Part shown: positions 26,672 through 33,758 of the stretch, piece after piece
How positions within the stretch are numbered: the stretch's first letter is position 1
Layout: each line of letters opens with the position of its first letter
Assembly (NCBI GenBank): GCA_030152565.1
Contig: JASLJE010000047.1
Coordinates: 1 to 64,000 of the forward strand
DNA length: 64,000 nt
Origin: Peptoniphilaceae bacterium
Lineage (GTDB): Bacteria; Bacillota; Clostridia; Tissierellales; Peptoniphilaceae
Direction of reading: 5' to 3'
Position numbers and translations under genes: made by a program
Notes under the pieces: generated by a model
Databases searched by the model: none
Told to the model about the DNA's origin: nothing
What the model saw: the letters and a program-made list of their open reading frames with translations, nothing else

Positions 26672-27403
26672 ATGGATATTGATAAAATTGTAGACATGAT
26701 AGTAGAATCGGACAATATAGTATTTTTTGGTGGGGCAGGAGTCTCTACAGAAAGTGGAGTGCCTGATTTTAGATCGGCAACAGGCCTATACAATCAACAA
26801 AATGACTCAGGCTATTCGCCAGAGTATATGTTGAGCCATGATTTTTTAATTGATGACAATGAGGGCTTTAGTAATTACTACAAGGAAAATCTAATCCTTC
26901 CCGAAGTTAAGCCCAATATAACCCACCATGTTCTAGCTGAACTGGAAAGAAGGGGAAAGTTAAAGGCCATAGTAACTCAGAATATAGATGGACTTCACCA
27001 GATGGCAGGTTCTAAAAATGTCTTGGAAATTCACGGTAACCTAAGGGATCACTACTGTATGTCTTGTGGTAAAAGATATCCTCAAGAAGAAATCCTAACC
27101 AAGAAGGGGGCAGTCTATTGTGACTGTGGAGGATTTATAAGACCGGATGTTGTCCTGTATGGAGAAATGTTACCAGAACACGTGGTAGGACAGGCTGTTG
27201 AGGCCATAGCCCAGGCTGATGTCTTAATAATAGCAGGGACATCCTTAGTAGTTTATCCAGCTGCCAGCTTTATAAGATATTATAGGGGACACAAGTCTAT
27301 TATGATAAATAAGGAAGTGACAGGGGGAGACAGTTTTGCCAACTATGTAATCCACGATAGTTTGGGCAAGGTCTTTGATAAGATAGATGAAAGGCTGGGC
27401 TAA
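26672..27403 (+). CDS. cobB: NAD-dependent protein deacylase, sirtuin family
   Basis: The 243-residue protein has GAGVSTESGVPDFRS near residue 21, TQNIDGLHQMAG with the catalytic His in LEIHGNL, and a four-Cys zinc site (CMSCG and CDCGG). GTSLVVYPA and MINKE follow. Sirtuins remove acyl groups from lysines with NAD. A GNAT acetyltransferase gene follows after a short gap, but the two need not act together. GGGAGAAG precedes the ATG. Confidence 0.93.
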   Translation: MDIDKIVDMIVESDNIVFFGGAGVSTESGVPDFRSATGLYNQQNDSGYSPEYMLSHDFLIDDNEGFSNYYKENLILPEVKPNITHHVLAELERRGKLKAIVTQNIDGLHQMAGSKNVLEIHGNLRDHYCMSCGKRYPQEEILTKKGAVYCDCGGFIRPDVVLYGEMLPEHVVGQAVEAIAQADVLIIAGTSLVVYPAASFIRYYRGHKSIMINKEVTGGDSFANYVIHDSLGKVFDKIDERLG

Positions 27404-27417
27404 AAAAGTTTTATATT

Positions 27418-27444
27418 CCCCAGCTTGGCTATAATAAGTTGGGG
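27418..27444 (+). promoter_or_regulatory. -10 box inside an inverted repeat that covers the GNAT ribosome-binding site
   Basis: CCCCAGCTT (27418-27426) can pair with AAGTTGGGG (27436-27444), with one G-T pair. The loop contains TATAAT (27430-27435), and the right arm runs into the GGGGGGA ribosome-binding site. RNA reading through from the sirtuin gene would hide that site; RNA from the local -10 would not contain the left arm. Confidence 0.45.
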
Positions 27445-27450
27445 GGATTT

Positions 27451-27930
27451 ATGACAAGACTAAGAATTGTGAATAGTAAGAATATGGACCAGGTAGTAGG
27501 TCTTACAGTTGAAAATTATCAAAAAAACTATATTGAAAGCAATACAGAAAGTATATTAGAAGCCTATGGGGCCCTAATTGAAGATAGTAAGGCCTATCCT
27601 TATGCCATTTATGAAGAAGATGTTTTAATTGGCTTTACCATGATTAGTTATGATAAAATCCATGAGGAAGATCCAGAGGTGGCTTCTAAGTCCTATTGTA
27701 TTAGAAGTTTTATGATAGATAAAAATTATCAGGACAAGGGCTGGGGCAGGGAGGCTTTTGAAGAAATCTTAAGCTTTATCCAGGGCCAACCCTATGGAGG
27801 GGCAGACCTGGTATGGCTGTCCTATAAGGCTGATAATGAGGTAGCCAAGGAAATGTATTTTGACTTTGGCTTTGAAGAAATAAAAGATCTCTACTATGGA
27901 GAAAACATAGCAGTGAAAAAAATAAGATAG
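27451..27930 (+). CDS. GNAT family N-acetyltransferase
   Basis: The 159-residue protein has the GNAT acetyl-CoA motif A, seen as RSFMIDKNYQDKGWGREAF near residues 87-105, and a late YFDFGFEE strand-turn. The pattern is closest to spermidine/PaiA-type acetyltransferases, but the substrate is not shown. I chose ATG 27451, six bases after GGGGGGA; a TTG at 27439 is part of the hairpin and is rejected. Confidence 0.83.
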   Translation: MTRLRIVNSKNMDQVVGLTVENYQKNYIESNTESILEAYGALIEDSKAYPYAIYEEDVLIGFTMISYDKIHEEDPEVASKSYCIRSFMIDKNYQDKGWGREAFEEILSFIQGQPYGGADLVWLSYKADNEVAKEMYFDFGFEEIKDLYYGENIAVKKIR

Positions 27931-27951
27931 GAGAAAACTCCTATCTTTTTT
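27916..27951. terminator. bidirectional terminator between GNAT and dehydrogenase genes
   Basis: AAGATAGGAG and CTCCTATCTT form a 10-bp stem around AAAA. T runs follow on the plus strand, and A-rich sequence before it gives a T-rich tail on the minus strand. Confidence 0.85.
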
Positions 27952-27963
27952 ATGGTTTTATTT

Positions 27964-28920
27964 TTATAACTTAACTATGTTTTTTTCCTTGCCTTCAATA
28001 AAGGATATGGTATTGTCAAAGGCTATATGGGCCCTTCTAACCATGGATTCCTCTGTTAAATAAGCTACGTGAGGGGTTAAAAGAGTATTTTTAGAAGATA
28101 GAAGGCAGTAGTCTGTTGGTATAGGTGGTTCCATATCAAATACGTCAATTCCTGCAGCTGCAATTCTTTCTTCATTTAAGGCTTGGGCTAGAGCCTTGTT
28201 ATCCACTATTGGGCCTCTGGAACAGTTTATTAGAATAGCATCTTCTTTCATATGAGAAATTTTTTCTTCATCTAAAAAGTTTACTGTGTGGTCATTTAAA
28301 GGTAGGTGGATGGACACAATATCAGATTTTTCAAGAACTTCTTCTATTGGATAATATGTAATTCCCATGTCTAAGGCCTCTTGTTTTTCACTTCTAGAAT
28401 AGGCGATTACATCAGCTCCAAAGGCTTTAAAAAGTTTTGCAGTTTCCAGGCCAATATTACCTGTACCTATAATGCCTACAGTTTTACCCTTGATTTCCTT
28501 GCCTTTAAATTCGCCAGATAATTTTTGGTTTCTAGTTCCAAAATCTCCAGAGTTAATTTTTCTATAGATATTTAAGCAAAGGCCAATAACAAGTTCTGAA
28601 ACACTTGTATTTGAATAGCCAGAAGCATTACAAACCTTGATGTTTTTTTCCTTGGCCATGGAAACATCCACATGGTCAAAGCCTGTGAAGGCAACATTTA
28701 TTAATTTTAATTGATCATTATCAGCAAAGGCTTCAGCCGGATAAGGATTATTGGCTATCATGACAATGTCAGCATTTTCACTTCTTTTTTTTAGTTCAGC
28801 CACATCTGTAGTCTTGTCAGAATAGTAGACAAAATCATGGCCCATGGCCTCTAGTTTTTCCTTGTAGGAAATAATTAATTCTTCTTTTACATTTAATGGT
28901 TCTATTAACTTTATTAGCAT
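27964..28920 (-). CDS. D-2-hydroxyacid dehydrogenase family protein
   Basis: The 318-residue NAD-dependent enzyme has VGIIGTGNIG (Rossmann loop), the Arg of NCSRGPIVD, the Glu of DVFDMEPP and the catalytic His of LTPHVAYLTEE. The family reduces 2-oxoacids such as hydroxypyruvate, glyoxylate or pyruvate; the substrate cannot be told here. I chose ATG 28920 because TGGAGGT is just upstream; an ATG at 28932 lies before that site. It stands alone. Confidence 0.88.
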   Translation of the reverse strand: MLIKLIEPLNVKEELIISYKEKLEAMGHDFVYYSDKTTDVAELKKRSENADIVMIANNPYPAEAFADNDQLKLINVAFTGFDHVDVSMAKEKNIKVCNASGYSNTSVSELVIGLCLNIYRKINSGDFGTRNQKLSGEFKGKEIKGKTVGIIGTGNIGLETAKLFKAFGADVIAYSRSEKQEALDMGITYYPIEEVLEKSDIVSIHLPLNDHTVNFLDEEKISHMKEDAILINCSRGPIVDNKALAQALNEERIAAAGIDVFDMEPPIPTDYCLLSSKNTLLTPHVAYLTEESMVRRAHIAFDNTISFIEGKEKNIVKL

Positions 28921-28950
28921 CTTAACCTCCATATATTATCTTTCTAGTCT

Positions 28951-29018
28951 ATTATATATGAAAAAGAGAAAGTTTCATATACAAAAAAATGTATATTGTT
29001 TATAATATAGGGTATAAT
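28951..29018. promoter_or_regulatory. divergent promoter region with a 9-bp inverted repeat
   Basis: The minus-strand -10 TATAAT is at 28956-28951. The plus-strand -10 TATAAT for corA is at 29013-29018, with a weak TGTATA 17 bp before it. TATATGAAA (28955-28963) and TTTCATATA (28973-28981) form an inverted repeat over the minus-strand promoter, a plausible operator for the dehydrogenase. Confidence 0.5.
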
Positions 29019-29035
29019 TAGTTAAAGGAGTAACT

Positions 29036-29977
29036 ATGATTAGATATTATACAGTGAGTGAAAATAGGTTAAAAAAAATTGATAACATAGATGATAATGA
29101 GGGTCTATTATGGATTCATTTGACCAATCCTGATAAGGAAAACATCGATTGGCTAGTAGATAGGTATGAGATCCCCAGGGACTATATAACATCGGCCCTG
29201 GACGAAGATGAGGTGGCAAGAACAGAGCATTTGACTACCAAGCTAAAGCATAAGCTTTTGACCTTTACCTATCCTAAGAAAATTGAAAAAGACAAATTTA
29301 TTACAAGATTATTGTCTATAACCTTATTAGAGAATATTATTATAACTACTTCTCTAGATGAACCAAGTATTATAGAGCCCATTACAGACAATAAGTTTAC
29401 ATATATAAAAACTATAGACAGTAGTATGGACTTAGTAATTGAAATTATATGGTTGATAACCCATGAATTTCTAGGCTATATACACCAAATAAAAGAAATG
29501 CAAGAGTCCATAGGTAGCAATTTATCAAGATCAACAGATTCAAATACCTTGATAAACCAATCTAATTTAATAAAGTCTACCATCTACTTTGATTATGGTT
29601 TAAGAGGCAATAAGAGAGTTTTGGAAATACTTAGAAAACAGGCCTTGGACAATAAATCACTTAAGTTTGAAGCTATAAAAGATATTGATATCGAAAATGA
29701 GCAGGCCTTGGTTAGAAATAAGCAGCAGCAAGAAATAATTGAAAGCATAGGAGATATTAACTCATCTATTATTTCAAATAACTTAAATATTGTAGCTAAA
29801 ATTATGACATCCCTATCAATCCTTATGACCATACCTACTATAATTTCAGGTATCTGGGGAATGAATGTGGAGTTGCCATTTTTAAACCATGAATATAGTT
29901 TTACAATTATTATGTCTATAACATTTTTATTAATGTTTATCTGTTATAGGGCACTAAAAAGACACGACTTTTTATAG
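29036..29977 (+). CDS. corA: CorA family magnesium transporter
   Basis: The 313-residue protein has a long acidic and helical cytoplasmic domain and two C-terminal membrane helices. The selectivity loop GMNVELP after the first helix is the CorA signature. It should carry Mg2+ or another divalent cation inward as a pentamer. AAAGGAG precedes the ATG. The lipoprotein gene follows after 10 bases, and no terminator separates them. Confidence 0.93.
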   Translation: MIRYYTVSENRLKKIDNIDDNEGLLWIHLTNPDKENIDWLVDRYEIPRDYITSALDEDEVARTEHLTTKLKHKLLTFTYPKKIEKDKFITRLLSITLLENIIITTSLDEPSIIEPITDNKFTYIKTIDSSMDLVIEIIWLITHEFLGYIHQIKEMQESIGSNLSRSTDSNTLINQSNLIKSTIYFDYGLRGNKRVLEILRKQALDNKSLKFEAIKDIDIENEQALVRNKQQQEIIESIGDINSSIISNNLNIVAKIMTSLSILMTIPTIISGIWGMNVELPFLNHEYSFTIIMSITFLLMFICYRALKRHDFL

Positions 29978-29987
29978 GGGGAAAATT

Positions 29988-30668
29988 ATGAAAAAAACTA
30001 AAATGTTGGCTGTTTTATTAGCCATGACCTTGGCACTTGCATCATGTGGGCAAGGGGAAGAAAAACCAGGAGAAAATATAGAAGAGCAAAAGCCAGACGA
30101 AAAGCCTGAGGAAAAACCAGAGGAAACTCCGGAAGAAAAACCTGAGGAGACTCCAGAAGAAAAACCTGAAGAAGGAGATATTAGTGGAGAGGGCGAAGGA
30201 GCCAACCAACTAGAAATAGTTGACTTGGAAGAGGTTGATATAAGAACTTTAAATACTCAATCAGATCTAAGACAAATAGCCTTTGGAATCTACACTGAAG
30301 CTGAAAAAACTGGAGCTGATGAGTTTGTTGAGTCTCTTAAAAAATCCCATGCCTTTGCTAAATTGACAGAGGAAAACATGGAAAATTACCTGGGAGCAAA
30401 ATATGACTTTGAAGAAGGTCTAGTATCAGAAAGTATGATAGGAACTAGGGCCTACTCCATGATTTTAATCAGGGCTAAAAATGAAAATGACGCTGAAAAA
30501 CTGGAAAAACAAATAATGAAGTCAGTTGACCCAGCTAAGTGGATATGCGTACAAGCAGAGTCTATAGATGGGGACACAAATGATAATTTACTTTTAGTTA
30601 TCATGGGTGAAAAGAAAGAAAACAAGATAATGTTAGAAGCATTTGATGAAATAGAAGATTTAGATTAG
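29988..30668 (+). CDS. lipoprotein with Pro/Glu-rich repeats, DUF4358-like
   Basis: The 226-residue protein has a lipoprotein signal ending in LASC (Cys20), so it should be attached to the outer face of the membrane. Residues 27-65 are a Pro/Glu/Lys-rich spacer with three copies of the octapeptide PEEKPEET. The folded part from about residue 80 resembles DUF4358 (SMIGTRAYSMILIRAK, LLLVIMGE). DUF4358 proteins often lie next to MBOAT and DHHW genes, as here, which suggests a part in surface-polymer modification. That role is inference. Confidence 0.75.
   Translation: MKKTKMLAVLLAMTLALASCGQGEEKPGENIEEQKPDEKPEEKPEETPEEKPEETPEEKPEEGDISGEGEGANQLEIVDLEEVDIRTLNTQSDLRQIAFGIYTEAEKTGADEFVESLKKSHAFAKLTEENMENYLGAKYDFEEGLVSESMIGTRAYSMILIRAKNENDAEKLEKQIMKSVDPAKWICVQAESIDGDTNDNLLLVIMGEKKENKIMLEAFDEIEDLD
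30105..30176 (+). repeat. three tandem 24-bp repeats encoding PEEKPEET-type units
   Basis: Units begin at 30105, 30129 and 30153. The third ends in Gly instead of Thr. Synonymous changes (CCT/CCG/CCA, GAA/GAG) separate the copies, so the repeat is kept at protein level. Confidence 0.8.
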
Positions 30669-30692
30669 CCTGGGTTATCCAGGCTCTTTTTT
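30667..30692 (+). terminator. terminator-like hairpin before the MBOAT gene
   Basis: AGCCTGG and CCAGGCT pair around GTTAT, followed by C and six T. The MBOAT ribosome-binding site GGAGGAG begins in the next base, so only read-through or processing could deliver the downstream genes unless a promoter lies inside the lipoprotein gene. Confidence 0.75.
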
Positions 30693-30701
30693 GGAGGAGA
30701 A

Positions 30702-32072
30702 ATGTTATTTTCAAGTATTAGTTTTATATACTTCTTTATGCCCCTGGCCCTTTTTATTTACTTTATAAGCCCTGGGACCTATAAGAACTTAAGCTTGCTT
30801 ATAACAAGCTTTATTTTTCTCTACCTGTCAGATCCTAAATATTTTTATATTTTAGCCTACATATCTGTGATTAGCTATGTAGGAGGAAGACTTTTAGAAG
30901 AAAATAAAAAGAAGTATATCTTTATAAGTGCTATTATTTTACAGGTTTTTGTACTTATTTATTTTAAGTATTTTGATATTCTAGCTTCAAGTTTTAACTT
31001 GGGCTGGGAGGTAAAAAACTTGATTTTACCCTTGGGTATTAGTTTTTATACTTTCAAATCCCTAGCCTATACAGTGGACGTTTATAGGGGGGACTATGGG
31101 GCAGAGAAAAATATGGTTAAATATTTTTTATATATGGCCTATTATCCTGTCCTAGTTTCAGGTCCTATAGTTCGCTATGGAGATTTTAAGCCCTACCTTG
31201 ATGAAAAGGATATATCCAGAGAAAACATCTGGGAAGGTATTGAAAGATTTATCCTAGGATTGGGAAAGAAGGTTATTCTGGCCAATAATTTTTCCAAATT
31301 GGGAGAATTTAAAGGCTTGGAACAATCCACTTTAATGTCCTGGCTTATGCTAGTGGCCTTTTCCCTAGAATTATACTTTGATTTCTCAGGATATTCAGAT
31401 ATGGCCCTAGGCCTATCGTCTATTATGGGGATTAGGTTAAAGAAAAACTTCGACTTTCCCTTTAGTTCAAAATCAATAGGTGAATTTTGGAGGCGTTGGC
31501 ACATGAGTTTGGGAAGCTGGTTTAGGGACTATATCTATATACCCCTGGGAGGTAATCGAAGGGGGAAGGCTAGATGGACCTTTAACCTTTTAGTGGTATG
31601 GCTTTTGACTGGTATCTGGCACGGAACTAGCCCGACATATCTTGTTTGGGGATTATTTATCTTTATGGGGCTAGTCGTGGAAAAATCCTTGGGAGAAGAA
31701 AGATTGGATAGGCTACCTAGAAGCCTTAGAAATCTTCTAACCTGTCTTTTTATACTGATAAGCTTTAACTTCTTTTATAGTGGAAGTCTAGCTGAAGCAG
31801 GGGACAACCTTTCGAGAATGTTTTTTATAAGGGGAAAGGCTTGGGGAGACCTGAGTATTTACCAGCTAAAAAACAATTGGTTGCTTTTAGTTATAAGTCT
31901 TATCTTAAGTAGGTCTTCCTGGATAAAACTTTTGGAAAGCTTTAGGAAGAATACTATTTTTGATATGACCTATAACTTTATCTTGGTCTTACTTTTACTT
32001 ATTATTTTATATGTATCGACCATGATGATGGTAAATGATAGTTTTAATCCATTTTTATATATTAAGTTTTGA
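30702..32072 (+). CDS. MBOAT family O-acyltransferase (AlgI/DltB-like)
   Basis: The 456-residue protein has ten or more membrane helices and the MBOAT motifs GISFYTFKSLAYTVDVYRG, FSGYSDMALGLS, FWRRWHMSLG and LTGIWHG, with the invariant His in the last. Such proteins pass acyl groups, usually acetyl, across the membrane to secreted or wall polymers. The next gene encodes a DHHW/AlgJ-like partner. The target polymer is not known; no dlt or exopolysaccharide genes are nearby. Confidence 0.92.
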   Translation: MLFSSISFIYFFMPLALFIYFISPGTYKNLSLLITSFIFLYLSDPKYFYILAYISVISYVGGRLLEENKKKYIFISAIILQVFVLIYFKYFDILASSFNLGWEVKNLILPLGISFYTFKSLAYTVDVYRGDYGAEKNMVKYFLYMAYYPVLVSGPIVRYGDFKPYLDEKDISRENIWEGIERFILGLGKKVILANNFSKLGEFKGLEQSTLMSWLMLVAFSLELYFDFSGYSDMALGLSSIMGIRLKKNFDFPFSSKSIGEFWRRWHMSLGSWFRDYIYIPLGGNRRGKARWTFNLLVVWLLTGIWHGTSPTYLVWGLFIFMGLVVEKSLGEERLDRLPRSLRNLLTCLFILISFNFFYSGSLAEAGDNLSRMFFIRGKAWGDLSIYQLKNNWLLLVISLILSRSSWIKLLESFRKNTIFDMTYNFILVLLLLIILYVSTMMMVNDSFNPFLYIKF

Positions 32073-32080
32073 GGTGTGTA

Positions 32081-33178
32081 ATGAAGAAAAAAAGCAAGGA
32101 CATTAGGATAGGACTATTTATAGTCTTTATACTTCTAGGCCAGGTTTTATTTATAGCCCTACCCAAGAAAGATTTTTCTGAGTCTGAGAGAAGAAGGCTA
32201 AGTCAAAGACCAGAAATATCTTGGGAAGCCCTTAAAGATAAGGGCTTTATAGATGACTGGGAGGTTTATTTTCAAGATCACTTTCCCTATAGGGACCAAT
32301 TGCGCCATCAAAGATTTGTTTTTGATAGGAATGTTTTAGCCAAAAGAGACAGCCAGGATTATTTTATTAAAAATGGCTATATGGGAAAACTAAGCTATGA
32401 CTTTAAGGCCAAGTCCTTTGAAAAATCGGCAGACTATGTTTTGGACCTGGCGGAAAAGAATTTTCCCAACAACAAGGTCTACTATGGAATAATACCTAGC
32501 AAGAATTACTATTTATTAGAAAATGATTTTTACAGGCTAGACTATGACTACTATGAGTCTATTTTTGATGATAGGGTCAGGGGAGATATGGCGAAAATTG
32601 ACTTGAGAAATAGGTTGACTATAGATGACTACTATAGGACTGATATCCACTGGAGGCAGGAGAAATTAATTGGCCTGTCTAGAGATATTATGACCAGCAT
32701 GGGTCAGGGACTTAAGTTGGATGACTATGGAATAAAAAATTATGGAAAGTTTAAGGGGTCTCTAGCATCTTCATTAAACTATCCTATGGAAGATGATTTA
32801 ATAGTAGTTTTGGGGGATGGGATTGAAAGTGCCCAAGCAAAAAACCTGGTAACAGGAGAAAAACTAGATATCTACCATCCAGATGAATTAAAGTCTCCAG
32901 ATCCCTATAGTCTTTATCTTAAGGGACCTATGGAATTAATAGAGATAAAAAGAAGTAGATTTAAAGAGGGAGAAGACAAGACTCTTTATATGGTTAGGGA
33001 CTCCTTTGGCAGTAGTCTGGCTCCACTTATGCTGGAAGGCTATGACAGGATAATATTAATTGATCCTAGATACTTGGCCAAGGATATTTTACCCAACTTT
33101 ATAGAGCCTAGCATAGATGACGATGTCTTATTTCTTCACTCTATAGATATGTTAAACAACAATAATTTATTTAAGTAG
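32081..33178 (+). CDS. DHHW family protein (AlgJ/AlgX-like O-acetylation partner)
   Basis: The 365-residue protein has a membrane anchor near residues 9-26 followed by an extracytoplasmic domain. The family motif is YYRTDIHWR near residue 185, giving Asp-Ile-His-Trp in place of DHHW; Asp and His of the AlgX-type DxHW are kept. VRDSFGSSLAP near residue 305 supplies the candidate nucleophilic Ser of an SGNH-like fold. I chose ATG 32081 because GAGGTG precedes it; a TTG at 32069 is rejected. It should complete acetyl transfer outside the membrane. Confidence 0.85.
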   Translation: MKKKSKDIRIGLFIVFILLGQVLFIALPKKDFSESERRRLSQRPEISWEALKDKGFIDDWEVYFQDHFPYRDQLRHQRFVFDRNVLAKRDSQDYFIKNGYMGKLSYDFKAKSFEKSADYVLDLAEKNFPNNKVYYGIIPSKNYYLLENDFYRLDYDYYESIFDDRVRGDMAKIDLRNRLTIDDYYRTDIHWRQEKLIGLSRDIMTSMGQGLKLDDYGIKNYGKFKGSLASSLNYPMEDDLIVVLGDGIESAQAKNLVTGEKLDIYHPDELKSPDPYSLYLKGPMELIEIKRSRFKEGEDKTLYMVRDSFGSSLAPLMLEGYDRIILIDPRYLAKDILPNFIEPSIDDDVLFLHSIDMLNNNNLFK

Positions 33179-33185
33179 GTGGAAG

Positions 33186-33737
33186 ATGGAATTTATAAAA
33201 AAGAATGGGGTCTTTTTTCTAGCCCTCCTGGCCTTCTTAGCCCTAGGCTATAGTAGGGGAAGGGGCCATCAGGAAAAGATGGATGACTTGGTTTTTGTCC
33301 AGTCCCAAGAAAAAACCTTTGACCAAGTAGATGGAACTTGGGGCTTATGGAAGGGACAAGAGTCCATAGAATTTTCAGAAGATAAAATATCCTTTTACAT
33401 GGATGATAAGATAAGAGATCATTCCTTGAGAAAGGCAGACCTTAAAGTTTATAGGGCAGAGGAGGCCAAGAAGGCCTATGAGAAAAACGTGGGTGATTTT
33501 CCCCAGGCTAGGATGGACCAGGCCCTTAAAGACTACAAAATAGGCTGGGAAGATTTTTATCTTTTAGAAGTAGAAAACCAATATCTTTTGGATAAGAATA
33601 AGAAGAAAACAACCATAGATGACAAGAATTACTATTTGGTAATAAATGCCCAGCTCATAGTCGATGAGACTAGAGAAGAGGTTATTCTCTTTGTAGATGA
33701 CCTGAGTCAAAAAACAGGATTATTCATAAAAAAATAG
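33186..33737 (+). CDS. membrane-anchored protein of unknown function
   Basis: I do not recognise a family for this 183-residue protein. It has one membrane segment near residues 8-22 and a charged, mostly soluble remainder facing outside. There is no Cys and no obvious catalytic motif. The ribosome-binding site GGTGGAAG and the seven-base gap to the DHHW gene show that it is the last gene of the O-acylation group, so it may be a partner of MBOAT and DHHW. That is inference from position only. Confidence 0.75.
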   Translation: MEFIKKNGVFFLALLAFLALGYSRGRGHQEKMDDLVFVQSQEKTFDQVDGTWGLWKGQESIEFSEDKISFYMDDKIRDHSLRKADLKVYRAEEAKKAYEKNVGDFPQARMDQALKDYKIGWEDFYLLEVENQYLLDKNKKKTTIDDKNYYLVINAQLIVDETREEVILFVDDLSQKTGLFIKK

Positions 33738-33758
33738 GCTTTTAAAAGCCTATTTTTT
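33728..33758. terminator. bidirectional terminator between O-acylation genes and nadE
   Basis: AATAGGCTTTT and AAAAGCCTATT are a perfect inverted repeat with A and T runs on both sides. It ends both converging units and overlaps both stop regions. Confidence 0.9.

Noticed and set aside
30105..30176. CRISPR or phase-variable repeat
   Set aside because: The three 24-bp units are coding, contiguous without spacers and differ by synonymous changes.
29972..30205. Minus-strand frame rich in Ser, Gly and Phe opposite the lipoprotein
   Set aside because: It is the reverse reading of the PEEKPEET repeats and has no ribosome-binding site.
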